64,000 nt of DNA from CBDFGN01 sp965247065 (GTDB lineage: Bacteria > Bacteroidota > Bacteroidia > Cytophagales > Cyclobacteriaceae): assembly GCA_965247065.1 (NCBI GenBank), contig CBDFGN010000006.1, positions 4,340,001 through 4,404,000 on the forward strand. Reading direction: 5' to 3'. The position numbers and the translations under genes are program-made. This document shows, one piece after another, positions 17,384 to 25,450 of this stretch. The notes under the pieces are model-generated. The model worked only from the letters and a program-made list of their open reading frames with translations, did not search any database and was not told the DNA's origin. Every line of letters starts with the position of its first letter. Position 1 is the stretch's first letter.

Positions 17384-18478
17384 ATGTCTGTAAATACAAT
17401 TTCCGATACGCAGAGTGGAGTGTCATCCGATAGCATAGCGGCCTTGTTGGGCAGCGAGGCAGATAGTTTGTTGGGGTTTGAATCACCCAAAATTTCAAAG
17501 GATCTAATCTATCATCCCGGACCCAATTTCGTTGACGAAGTCTATACGGATAGCAATAGGAATCTGCAAGTATTGCGGAGCCTTCAACAAATTTTTGGGA
17601 GTGGGCGGCTTGCATATTCGGGGTATGTCTCGATTCTTCCCGTTGATCAGGGAATAGAACATACCGGAGGCGCCTCTTTCGCACCCAATCCTATTTATTT
17701 TGACCCCGAAAACATCGTGAAGCTTGCGATTGAAGGCGGCTGTAATGCTGTGGCCTCAACCTTTGGAGTTCTGGGTGCTGTGGCAAGAAAATACGCACAC
17801 AAAATACCATTCATCGTTAAGTTCAACCACAACGAGCTAATGACCTACCCCAACAATGCTGATCAGATTATGTTTGGAACTGTTGAGGAAGCCTGGAATA
17901 TGGGTGCCGTAGCCGTAGGCGCCACGATTTATTATGGCTCTGCCGAGTCAAACCGTCAGATTGTCGAAGTATCGCAAGCGTTTGAAAGAGCCCATGAGTT
18001 AGGTATGGCTACCATACTCTGGTGCTACACCCGAAACAGTGCTTTCAAAAAAGACGGTACCGACTATCATGCTGCTTCCGACCTCACAGGTCAGGCCAAT
18101 CACCTGGGAGTGACCATTCAGGCGGATATAATAAAACAAAAGCAGCCTGAAAATGACGGAGGGTTTACCGACATTGGATTTGGAAAATCCCATCCTAAAA
18201 TGTATGACGATCTAAACTCTTCCCATCCCATCGATCTCTGCCGATACCAGGTTGCCAACTGCTACATGGGACGGGCAGGATTGATTAACTCGGGAGGCGC
18301 ATCTTCCGGAGAATCTGATTTGGCCGACGCAGTTAAGACTGCAGTGATCAACAAACGAGCCGGAGGTACGGGCTTGATTTCAGGTCGAAAAGCTTTTCAG
18401 CGGCCAATGGATGAAGGTGCCAATCTCCTCCATTCGATCCAGGACGTTTATCTTAACCGGGATATCGACATAGCTTAA
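17384..18478 (+). CDS. fbaB: Class I fructose-bisphosphate aldolase, DhnA/FbaB type
   Basis: A 364-residue Schiff-base aldolase that splits fructose-1,6-bisphosphate in glycolysis or makes it in gluconeogenesis. The signature stretches are SILPVDQGIEHTGGASF, GCNAVASTFG, IPFIVKFNHNE (with a lysine of the family's active-site strand), VAVGATIYYGSAES and the C-terminal NSGGASSG phosphate-binding loop. An ATG at 17327 would add 19 residues, but a -7 promoter motif lies between the two starts, so 17384 is chosen. accD begins 3 bases after the stop, so the two genes form one unit that joins glycolysis and fatty-acid synthesis. Confidence 0.92.
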   Translation: MSVNTISDTQSGVSSDSIAALLGSEADSLLGFESPKISKDLIYHPGPNFVDEVYTDSNRNLQVLRSLQQIFGSGRLAYSGYVSILPVDQGIEHTGGASFAPNPIYFDPENIVKLAIEGGCNAVASTFGVLGAVARKYAHKIPFIVKFNHNELMTYPNNADQIMFGTVEEAWNMGAVAVGATIYYGSAESNRQIVEVSQAFERAHELGMATILWCYTRNSAFKKDGTDYHAASDLTGQANHLGVTIQADIIKQKQPENDGGFTDIGFGKSHPKMYDDLNSSHPIDLCRYQVANCYMGRAGLINSGGASSGESDLADAVKTAVINKRAGGTGLISGRKAFQRPMDEGANLLHSIQDVYLNRDIDIA

Positions 18479-18481
18479 TTC

Positions 18482-19321
18482 ATGGCTTGGTTTACCCGGA
18501 AGGAGAAGGGGATAAAGACTCCAACCGAGCAGAAGAAGGAAGCCCCGGACGGACTGTGGTACAAAACCCCAAAGGGAAATACCATTCACATCCGGGAGTT
18601 GCGGAATAATTGCTACGTAAGTCCGGAAGATGATTATCACGTAAGGATCGGCTCCAAAGAATACTTCGAGATTTTATTTGACGATAATCAATTCCAGGAA
18701 CTGGACTCCAAGCTCGGGGCTGGCGATCCCTTAAAATTCGCTGATTCCAAGCCGTACACCACGCGTATCAAGGAATCCAAGAGCAAGGCGGGTGTTAACG
18801 AGGCTATCCGAACATCTAGGGGCAAGATGGACGGGATCGATATCGTCATTGCCTGCATGGACTTTAGTTTTATCGGCGGATCCATGGGCTCTGTGGTTGG
18901 TGAAAAAATATCCCGGGCCATTGATTTTGCTGTGAAGAATGGCTTCCCTCTTTTGATTGTCTCCAAGTCGGGTGGCGCCAGAATGCAGGAGGCCGGCATA
19001 TCGCTCATGCAGATGGCCAAGACTACCGCTAAACTGACCCAGCTTTCCGAGGCTGGAATCCCGTACATATCACTACTGACAGATCCTACAACCGGTGGCG
19101 TCACAGCTTCTTTTGCAATGCTAGGGGATTTCAACATAGCCGAGCCAGGTGCTTTAATAGGATTTGCCGGGCCTCGTGTGATTCGTGAGACCATCGGAAA
19201 AGATTTGCCTAAGGGTTTTCAAAGCTCGGAATTTGTTCTGGAGCATGGGTTCCTGGACTTCATAGTGGACCGACGGAACCTCAAAAGGGAGCTAACTAAG
19301 CTCTTCAAAATGTTGGATTAA
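18482..19321 (+). CDS. accD: Acetyl-CoA carboxylase carboxyltransferase subunit beta, zinc-ribbon cysteines lost
   Basis: A 279-residue subunit that with AccA moves the carboxyl group from biotin to acetyl-CoA, the first step of fatty-acid synthesis. The crotonase-like core is well kept (GGSMGSVVGEKI, SKSGGARMQEAGISLMQMAK, LTDPTTGGVTASFAMLGD, ALIGFAGPRVI). The N-terminal zinc ribbon of E. coli AccD (two CxxC pairs) is replaced: TPKG and SPED stand where CPxC and CPKC are expected. The shape LWYKTPKG...YVSPEDDYHVRIG is kept, as in other Bacteroidota, so the ribbon probably folds without zinc. The gene sits 3 bases after the aldolase gene. Confidence 0.95.
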   Translation: MAWFTRKEKGIKTPTEQKKEAPDGLWYKTPKGNTIHIRELRNNCYVSPEDDYHVRIGSKEYFEILFDDNQFQELDSKLGAGDPLKFADSKPYTTRIKESKSKAGVNEAIRTSRGKMDGIDIVIACMDFSFIGGSMGSVVGEKISRAIDFAVKNGFPLLIVSKSGGARMQEAGISLMQMAKTTAKLTQLSEAGIPYISLLTDPTTGGVTASFAMLGDFNIAEPGALIGFAGPRVIRETIGKDLPKGFQSSEFVLEHGFLDFIVDRRNLKRELTKLFKMLD

Positions 19322-19383
19322 GGTTGTGTGGAAACCAGGAATCCAAAAAACATGGACCTCGGCTGAATTGTTATTTTTCTGAA

Positions 19384-19391
19384 TATATTTG
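19384..19391 (+). promoter_or_regulatory. Bacteroidota -7 promoter element for nqrF
   Basis: TATATTTG matches TAnnTTTG and lies 30 bases upstream of the nqrF ATG (19422). The nearest TTG (19368-19370) is only 13 bases upstream, shorter than the usual spacing, so the -33 element is unclear. It implies that nqrF is transcribed on its own. Confidence 0.5.
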
Positions 19392-19421
19392 TAATACTGA
19401 CCCACTTAATTCCGGGATGAT

Positions 19422-20723
19422 ATGACCACAGTTGTAATCTCCTCTATTGTCGCCTTTACTTTGGTAATACTTTTTCTGGTATTGATACTGCTTTATGCTC
19501 AATCCCGCCTGGTGCAAAGCGGAGAGGTCAGGATAGTTATAAATGGAGATCATGATAATCCAGTAATCGCCTCCGCCGGCTCAACACTGTTGTCCACATT
19601 GGCAGGACAGAAGATATTTTTGCCCTCTGCCTGTGGCGGAGGGGGGACCTGTGCCATGTGTAAATGTCAGATTGAGGAGGGTGGAGGAGATGTTTTACCT
19701 ACAGAAGTTGGCCATTTGAGCCGAAAGGAGCAGAAGGATCATGTCCGGTTGTCTTGCCAGGTTAAGGTGAAACAAGACATGGACATTCGGATCCCCGAGG
19801 AGATATTTGGCATCAAAAAGTGGGAGTGCGAAGTTGCTTCAAACTATAATGTATCAACTTTTATTAAGGAATTCGTGATGAAGCTTCCAGAAGGAGAAAT
19901 ACTGGATTTCCATTCCGGCGGATACATTCAGTTGGATGTTCCGAAAATTGAAACGGACTTCAGTACAATTGACATAACACCTCACCCTGATCTTGGTCAT
20001 GCCCAGGATGTGTTTCAGGAAGACTGGGACAAGTTCCGTTTGTGGGGACTAAAGATGAAAAATGATGAACCCATTTTTCGCGCTTATTCCATGGCCAACC
20101 ATCCTGCTGAAGGAAATATAGTTATGCTTAATATCAGGGTGGCCACCCCGCCCTTTGACCGGGCCAAGGGCGCCTGGATGGACGTCAACCCTGGAATTTG
20201 CTCCTCTTATGTTTTCAGTCTCAAGGTCGGTGACAAGGTGACTATTTCCGGTCCTTATGGGGAATTCTTCATTAATCCTACCCAAAGAGAAATGATCTAC
20301 GTAGGTGGTGGGGCAGGTATGGCTCCCTTGAGATCTCATATTTTTCATTTGTTCCATACCGAAAAAACAAACCGGAAGGTTTCTTATTGGTACGGAGGGC
20401 GTTCCAAGAAAGAGCTTTTCTATCTTGATCATTTTAGAAATATTGAAAAAGACTGTCCAAACTTCAAATTTTACATAGGACTATCTGAGCCTCTTCCCGA
20501 AGATAATTGGACCGAAAAAAAGAGCCTTGAGGATGATGGAGAGGGATATGTAGGATTTATACACCAAGTTCTTTACGACAACTATATCAAGGACCATCCT
20601 GAACCGGAAGAAGTGGAGTATTATCTATGCGGACCTCCTCTTATGAATGCGGCTGTTCTAAAAATGCTGGATGATCTCGGAGTACCCTCAGAGAATATTA
20701 GGTTCGACGATTTTGGTGGATAA
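19422..20723 (+). CDS. nqrF: Na+-translocating NADH:quinone reductase subunit F
   Basis: A 433-residue electron-input subunit of the sodium pump Na+-NQR. It has an N-terminal membrane helix (about 5-26), a 2Fe-2S ferredoxin domain with cysteines in SACGGGGTCAMCKCQ and RLSCQ, an FAD domain with RAYSMANHPAEG, and an NADH domain with GGGAGMAPLRSH, ending in the typical FDDFGG. The other five subunits are usually encoded just upstream in one operon, but here accD precedes it and a strong terminator follows. It may have separated from the operon or be a second copy. A terminator at 20754 ends the unit. Confidence 0.95.
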   Translation: MTTVVISSIVAFTLVILFLVLILLYAQSRLVQSGEVRIVINGDHDNPVIASAGSTLLSTLAGQKIFLPSACGGGGTCAMCKCQIEEGGGDVLPTEVGHLSRKEQKDHVRLSCQVKVKQDMDIRIPEEIFGIKKWECEVASNYNVSTFIKEFVMKLPEGEILDFHSGGYIQLDVPKIETDFSTIDITPHPDLGHAQDVFQEDWDKFRLWGLKMKNDEPIFRAYSMANHPAEGNIVMLNIRVATPPFDRAKGAWMDVNPGICSSYVFSLKVGDKVTISGPYGEFFINPTQREMIYVGGGAGMAPLRSHIFHLFHTEKTNRKVSYWYGGRSKKELFYLDHFRNIEKDCPNFKFYIGLSEPLPEDNWTEKKSLEDDGEGYVGFIHQVLYDNYIKDHPEPEEVEYYLCGPPLMNAAVLKMLDDLGVPSENIRFDDFGG

Positions 20724-20753
20724 CCATCTCAACGCTTTTATTTATCTCAAAAC

Positions 20754-20780
20754 AAAAGGGGGCTTGTTCTCCCTTTTTTT
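20754..20780 (+). terminator. Rho-independent terminator after nqrF
   Basis: AAAAGGG (20754-20760) pairs with CCCTTTT (20771-20777) around a 10-base loop and is followed by more T residues. It lies 31 bases after the nqrF stop. Confidence 0.8.
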
Positions 20781-20809
20781 GTTGTTGGTGTCTGGCTAAA
20801 TTGGGAAAA

Positions 20810-21967
20810 ATGGACCTCAAGATTTTGTTTTCCTCGGTAGATGATGCCATGGGAGCTGACGTCAGCTCCCACAGTTCCTTCTATCGCAGTATTGAAGTTA
20901 ATGAAGGTAAAATGCCGGACTACGACGCGGCCGATGTGGTCTTAATTGGCTTGGAGGAAAACCGGGGGACCAATACCAATTCCGGGGTCTCCGAAGCCGC
21001 CAACGCGGTCAGGGAGAAACTTTACAAACTCCAAAAAGGAACAGGAGCTTACAAAATTGTCGATCTGGGCAATTTAAGAAGCGGACTTGACCTGCAAGAG
21101 ACTTACAAGAGGGTCCGGGAAGTTTGCCAGACGCTTCTTGAAAAAAACATTCTGCCGCTGCTGTTTGGGGGATCCCAGGACCTGGACTATGGCCAATTTT
21201 GGGCATATGAGGATTTGGATAAGCTCATAAGCGTCCTGAATGTTGATGCTCTGCTGGACATGGAGGAGGGAAGTGATCAGAATATGGCTCGTAAGCACAT
21301 ACACAAAGTAATGTTGCACGAACCAAATTATTTGTTCAATTACAGTCAACTTGGCCATCAAACTTACCTAATTGACTCGAAGATGTTGACCATGATCGAG
21401 AAACTTTATTTCGAGGCTCGAAGGGTTGGCAGTTTGCGACCTAACCTTTCCGATATCGAGCCTATTGTACGGGACGCGGATATGTTGACGTTCGATTTAG
21501 GTGCGGTTAGGTCTTCGGATGCACCGGGAAACTCGAATGCCCAACCATTCGGGCTAACCGGGGAAGAAGCCTGTCAGATCTGCTGGTATGCCGGTTTGAA
21601 CGAGAAGCTGAGCTCAGCCGGCTTCTACGAATTCAATCCCGAAAAGGATGTTGATGGAAAAACTGCCTCGGTTATGGCTACCATGATATGGTATTTCGTG
21701 GAAGGTTTCTACCACCGTCGAAACGATCCCGATTTTAGCAAAAATGATTATCTGAAATATGTAGTTTCGATGCCTTCCGAACCAGAAACGCTGATGTTCT
21801 TCAAGAGTATGCTGAGTGAAAAATGGTGGCTGGAAGTTCCATATCCCGCTGGGAGAAAAAGATACTCCCGCAATTGCATCATCCCTTGCAGTTATTCAGA
21901 TTACGAAAATGCCAACAAGGGAGTGCTGCCCGAAAGATGGATAAGTACGCACGCCAAACTGATTTGA
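20810..21967 (+). CDS. Arginase/formimidoylglutamase-fold protein with altered metal sites
   Basis: A 385-residue protein of the ureohydrolase fold. It aligns with the family along its length, but the manganese-binding motifs are changed: GGDH is GGSQ (near 120), DAHxD is DALLD (near 146), and the DxD pair reads DLG (near 229) before SSDAPG. Without these ligands normal arginase chemistry is unlikely. Similar GGSQD-type homologues exist in Bacteroidota, often labelled formimidoylglutamase, so this is a conserved subfamily and not a decayed gene. The ATG at 20810 is preferred to a TTG at 20801. The aminotransferase gene starts 4 bases after its stop. Confidence 0.82.
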   Translation: MDLKILFSSVDDAMGADVSSHSSFYRSIEVNEGKMPDYDAADVVLIGLEENRGTNTNSGVSEAANAVREKLYKLQKGTGAYKIVDLGNLRSGLDLQETYKRVREVCQTLLEKNILPLLFGGSQDLDYGQFWAYEDLDKLISVLNVDALLDMEEGSDQNMARKHIHKVMLHEPNYLFNYSQLGHQTYLIDSKMLTMIEKLYFEARRVGSLRPNLSDIEPIVRDADMLTFDLGAVRSSDAPGNSNAQPFGLTGEEACQICWYAGLNEKLSSAGFYEFNPEKDVDGKTASVMATMIWYFVEGFYHRRNDPDFSKNDYLKYVVSMPSEPETLMFFKSMLSEKWWLEVPYPAGRKRYSRNCIIPCSYSDYENANKGVLPERWISTHAKLI

Positions 21968-21971
21968 TGAC

Positions 21972-22817
21972 ATGAGCCCGTATGTTTTTCTTAATGGTTC
22001 TTTTTTCCCCGAAAAAAAAGCCTTGATTCACTTCACTGATTTGGCGTTGCACCGGGGCTTCGCGATCTTCGACTTCTTCCGGACTCAGAATGGATTGCCA
22101 TTCATGCTTGATGATCATTTGGATCGGTTTGAGAGGTCAGCAACCATATTGAACCTCTCGATCCCCTATTCCAGGACAGCAATTGAAACGTATGTGGATG
22201 AATTGATCCAGTGCCATGATTACAAAATGGCCGGTATAAAGCTCATATTGACCGGGGGAGAGGCGATAGACGGCTTAACGCCAACAAAGTCTAACTTCTT
22301 CATGAATATTCTACCTATTACCTTTCCGGAAGAAGAATTGTACCGTACCGGAGCAAGGCTTTTAACTGCGGAGTACCGAAGGGACATTCCAGAGGTAAAA
22401 ACTGTAAACTACGCCAAAGTGATCTCCATGCGAGACCAGTTGGCCAAGGCGGAGGCAGTCGACGTCCTGTTTACATTTCAGGGAGAAGTGTACGAAACTT
22501 CGAGAAGTAATTTTTTCGTGGTGGAGGGAGACATCATTAGAACTCCAGCAAGTGACGTCCTACAGGGAATTACTCGTAAGACAGTCATGAGGTTGGCAAA
22601 CGACGCCGGATACCAAATTGAGGCGGGCCCCATCTCGCTAGAGTCAGCTTACAAGGCCGACGAGGCGTTCATCACCGGGACCACAAAAAAGATTATGCCG
22701 GTTGTGGATTTAGATGGTACTAAGATTGGGAATGGCCTACCCGGGCAAAAGACGGAACACCTGAAGAGTCTATTTGCTGAATTCGAAAGGAATTGGAACG
22801 CTGTTACTCGCGCATAA
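21972..22817 (+). CDS. Class IV PLP-dependent aminotransferase
   Basis: A 281-residue fold-type IV enzyme, the group of branched-chain aminotransferase, D-amino-acid aminotransferase and aminodeoxychorismate lyase. Visible marks are VFLNGSFFPEKKALIHFTD at the start, the catalytic lysine in KTVNYAKVISM, the cofactor Glu in VYETSRSNFF, and GITRKTVMRLA. Substrate specificity cannot be read. It follows the arginase-fold gene by 4 bases, so both are in one operon. Its last 14 bases overlap the convergent pspC-like gene. Confidence 0.88.
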   Translation: MSPYVFLNGSFFPEKKALIHFTDLALHRGFAIFDFFRTQNGLPFMLDDHLDRFERSATILNLSIPYSRTAIETYVDELIQCHDYKMAGIKLILTGGEAIDGLTPTKSNFFMNILPITFPEEELYRTGARLLTAEYRRDIPEVKTVNYAKVISMRDQLAKAEAVDVLFTFQGEVYETSRSNFFVVEGDIIRTPASDVLQGITRKTVMRLANDAGYQIEAGPISLESAYKADEAFITGTTKKIMPVVDLDGTKIGNGLPGQKTEHLKSLFAEFERNWNAVTRA

Positions 22818-22986
22818 CGATCCAAAGAATCACATAAATCAACAATCCGGTAAACACAGTGGCTACGGTGATGAGTGCATAAAGTAGCCTAACAATGGTG
22901 GGATCCCAATCCAGGAATTCGGCTATGCCGGTACAAACACCGGCAACCATGCGATTGTTTGAGCGAGTAAGTCTTTTCCCAGCCAT
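22804..22986 (-). CDS. PspC-domain membrane protein
   Basis: Starting at the ATG at 22986 it has 60 residues, MAGKRLTRSNNRMVAGVCTGIAEFLD and onward, the standard PspC opening, with one membrane segment (LLYALITVATVFTGLLIYVILWIVM). PspC proteins act in envelope stress responses in other bacteria; here it stands alone with no psp genes near it. A longer frame from 23052 would overlap the end of the DUF922 gene and lacks family support. The end overlaps the aminotransferase gene by 14 bases. Confidence 0.85.
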   Translation of the reverse strand: MAGKRLTRSNNRMVAGVCTGIAEFLDWDPTIVRLLYALITVATVFTGLLIYVILWIVMRE

Positions 22987-23026
22987 GAGCTTGTTGTTGG
23001 TCTGGTTCGGATACCAAATACCAATT

Positions 23027-23578
23027 TTACTCAGAAAAGGAGAAATCCTCAAGGGTATTTAGCTCTTTCTGGATGATTTCCAGCCAATCTTCCTGAATTG
23101 TTACTTTAAGCCCGTGCCCGGTCTCCACATCATATATATTCTGCTCATCATCGCACTGGGCTAAAATGATTTCGAAAAGAGAGTCAATCTCCATTCGGTA
23201 GTTAGAAGTGCTGAAGCTAAGGGTATCCAACTGGGCCCTGAATTTTCGAGCGTACACTTCCGCCAGGTCAAAATGCCCCTGTTCGTGCCGGAGCAGTTGG
23301 TCGGAGCCGCCAACCTCTTTAACCCAGGATTTGTCTTTGCGAAATTCAGTTCTAACCGTGTAGCCAGATAGCAGCGGCATTTTATTTAGCAAGGATACTT
23401 GAAAATCATAGTAGATTCGCCAATGGGTCTCGGCTTTATATTCAGTGTCGGCAACCGTGCCCTGAAAGTCTTCCCAAATTAATTTCCGGCTGGAATCCCA
23501 GGACATCCACATCCCATCCTGAGCCCTAAGCTGAGGAGATGAAAGAGAAACTACTAAACAAACAATCGAGACTCTCAT
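23027..23578 (-). CDS. Secreted DUF922-like protein with HExxH-type motif
   Basis: A 183-residue exported protein. The signal peptide is MRVSIVCLVVSLSSPQLRA, then KLIWEDFQGTVADTEYKAETHW, the usual DUF922 opening, and RHEQGHFDLAEVYARKF, an HExxH motif that suggests a zinc protease. No protease activity has been shown for most of the family, so the role is inferred. The ATG at 23578 is chosen over a GTG at 23587. It lies 49 bases downstream of the M19 dipeptidase gene on the same strand and may share its transcript. Confidence 0.82.
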   Translation of the reverse strand: MRVSIVCLVVSLSSPQLRAQDGMWMSWDSSRKLIWEDFQGTVADTEYKAETHWRIYYDFQVSLLNKMPLLSGYTVRTEFRKDKSWVKEVGGSDQLLRHEQGHFDLAEVYARKFRAQLDTLSFSTSNYRMEIDSLFEIILAQCDDEQNIYDVETGHGLKVTIQEDWLEIIQKELNTLEDFSFSE

Positions 23579-23626
23579 TTGAAGCACTACTTTTAGACCT
23601 GCAAATACATTGCCAGCTGGGATCGG

Positions 23627-24847
23627 TTATTCGGATACCTCACTGACGCGATTCCAAACCCGGAAAACGTTCTTATAGCAAATCTTCTCAATATCCTCTT
23701 CCGTGTAACCGCGCCTGAGCAGTTCAGCTATCAGGTTTGGGTATTGCGAAACATCCTTCAGCCCTATGGGAAGGGAATCTTCCACCCCGTCAAAATCGGA
23801 ACCAAGGCCCACAAAATCGATTCCAGCAAGTTTTACGACATGATCAATATGATCTGCAACTTGGTCGATATCGACAAACAGAAAATTATTCTTTCGATAA
23901 TCGCTCAAGTAACTAGCTGCTTCCGGCTCGTCCTGATCCAGGTTATTCTTACTTATCCACTCTTGATAATGCCTGTTTATATCATCCCAGCTTTTTCTGG
24001 ATTCTCCGCTTATGAAGGTAGAGCCGGAATTAATTTGGATGACTCCATCATTTCGAGCCAGGTTCCTGATCATATCATCGGACATATTTCTTTCCCAATC
24101 CGGAGTAAAATGCCGGCACGAAGAATGAGAAGCGATGACTGGAGCTGCTGAAAGACGCATCACCTGATAAAAGGCGCTATCGGAGATATGGGAGACGTCG
24201 ATCATAATTCCCTGCCGATTCATTTCCTTCACCACCATTTGACCGAATGGACTCAAACCGTTCCAGGTCCGGGCCGTATCATAGGAAGAGTCACAAATGT
24301 GATTGTCCTTGGAATGGGTTAGAGTAATGTAGCGAATGCCTCGATCGTGGAAGTACTTCACATTGGTGATATCACCCTCTATTGGTGCCCCGTTTTCCAT
24401 GCCTAGTGGCAAAGATATCTTTCCCAACGCAAAATTGGCTTCGATTTCCATAGGGCTATGGGCTGATGCGAACTTTTCCGGATGATCGACTATGATTCCT
24501 TCTACCAGGCTGATCAGTTCCTCGGCTTTCATTTTTGCTCCCCCGGTTTTTTCCAAGTCTGCCGGGACATATATGGACATAAATGGGGCATCCAGGCCAC
24601 CTTTCTGGGCTCGAACATAATCAAAATCGCCCGATTTGGTTCGCTTAGAGATGTCCTCCATTTTCTTGTCCAGGCGATATGGAACATCGATATGCCCATC
24701 CAGAATGATAATTTTGTTGGCCAGTTGGATGGCTTGCCTCTCAAAATCGACCGCAATGGCCTTGTCTGCACCCGGAGATCTAGGACCGGATGAACAATCA
24801 ATGGCTAGAATGCAGATTATAAGAAATAAGATCCTGGAAGTTTCCAT
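23627..24847 (-). CDS. Membrane dipeptidase, peptidase M19, lipoprotein
   Basis: A 406-residue renal-dipeptidase-type enzyme that cleaves dipeptides, often including D-amino acids, outside the inner membrane. Signal peptide with lipidated Cys18 (LAIDC). The binuclear zinc site is intact: DGHIDVPY, the bridging Glu in GMENGAPI, DVSHISDSAF and SHSSCRH, and GSDFDGVEDSLP near the end. Length is normal. The start is divergent from the cytochrome b5 gene. Together with the DUF922 protein it forms a small envelope peptidase unit. Confidence 0.93.
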   Translation of the reverse strand: METSRILFLIICILAIDCSSGPRSPGADKAIAVDFERQAIQLANKIIILDGHIDVPYRLDKKMEDISKRTKSGDFDYVRAQKGGLDAPFMSIYVPADLEKTGGAKMKAEELISLVEGIIVDHPEKFASAHSPMEIEANFALGKISLPLGMENGAPIEGDITNVKYFHDRGIRYITLTHSKDNHICDSSYDTARTWNGLSPFGQMVVKEMNRQGIMIDVSHISDSAFYQVMRLSAAPVIASHSSCRHFTPDWERNMSDDMIRNLARNDGVIQINSGSTFISGESRKSWDDINRHYQEWISKNNLDQDEPEAASYLSDYRKNNFLFVDIDQVADHIDHVVKLAGIDFVGLGSDFDGVEDSLPIGLKDVSQYPNLIAELLRRGYTEEDIEKICYKNVFRVWNRVSEVSE

Positions 24848-24928
24848 GGGCAGAGTGTAGATTGAGCCTTACGTCGTGAATTTATTAAATTTTTTAAGGA
24901 GATGTTTGTTATAAAATTGTGATTTTGG

Positions 24929-25183
24929 ATGGTTGTCATGAATATCCAACTACCCACCTATACTTTGAGCCAACTGGCTCTTCGTAACGGACAAGACCGA
25001 GAAGAGGTATGGGTTGCCTTCCAAGGCCGGATTTACGACGTTACAAGATCACGCCTTTGGCGAAAGGGGATGCATTATGAGCATTGGGCAGGGCAGGACC
25101 TGACAGGAGAATTCCCGGATGCCCCCCACACCGAAAAGGTTTTTGATCGTTTTGAGGTTATAGGGTTGTTAAGAGGGTCATAG
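24929..25183 (+). CDS. Cytochrome b5-like heme-binding protein
   Basis: An 84-residue protein made only of a cytochrome b5-like heme/steroid-binding domain: YTLSQLALRNGQDREEVWVAFQGRIYDVTRS, then a His in MHYEHWAGQDLT and one in DAPHTEKVFDRF for the heme iron. The usual HPGG motif is changed, as in small prokaryotic members. There is no membrane helix or signal, so it should be cytoplasmic. Electron-transfer partner unknown. It stands alone, divergent from the dipeptidase gene, with the group II intron 268 bases downstream. Confidence 0.85.
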   Translation: MVVMNIQLPTYTLSQLALRNGQDREEVWVAFQGRIYDVTRSRLWRKGMHYEHWAGQDLTGEFPDAPHTEKVFDRFEVIGLLRGS

Positions 25184-25419
25184 CTTCCTCTATCAGAAAA
25201 GGTCCGTTCTTGTCAGCTTAGCACAAGGGAGGTTCCAGATTACAGCCCTAATAAGTTTATTCAAACGAGTTCTGATCCGACCTGCTACTGTACCTAAAGC
25301 AGAATTCATCAACATTCTTCTGTATGTGCGTCGTGTGATTTTCCCGCATTGACTTTGATCAAAAGCGACGTCCTTGAGACAATTCCAGGTCCTTCGTGTT
25401 AATGTCGGTCAAAGTTACC

Positions 25420-25447
25420 GCAAGTCGTGTCATCGCTTGCCTTTTTT
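25420..25447 (+). terminator. Terminator-like hairpin at the group II intron insertion site
   Basis: GCAAG (25420-25424) and CTTGC (25436-25440) with an inner CG/CG pair and one bulged T make a 7-bp stem with a 6-base loop, followed by CTTTTTT (25441-25447). The intron begins 3 bases later. It may be the terminator of the b5 gene, 237 bases upstream, and probably the target that the intron recognised. Confidence 0.65.
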
Positions 25448-25450
25448 ATG

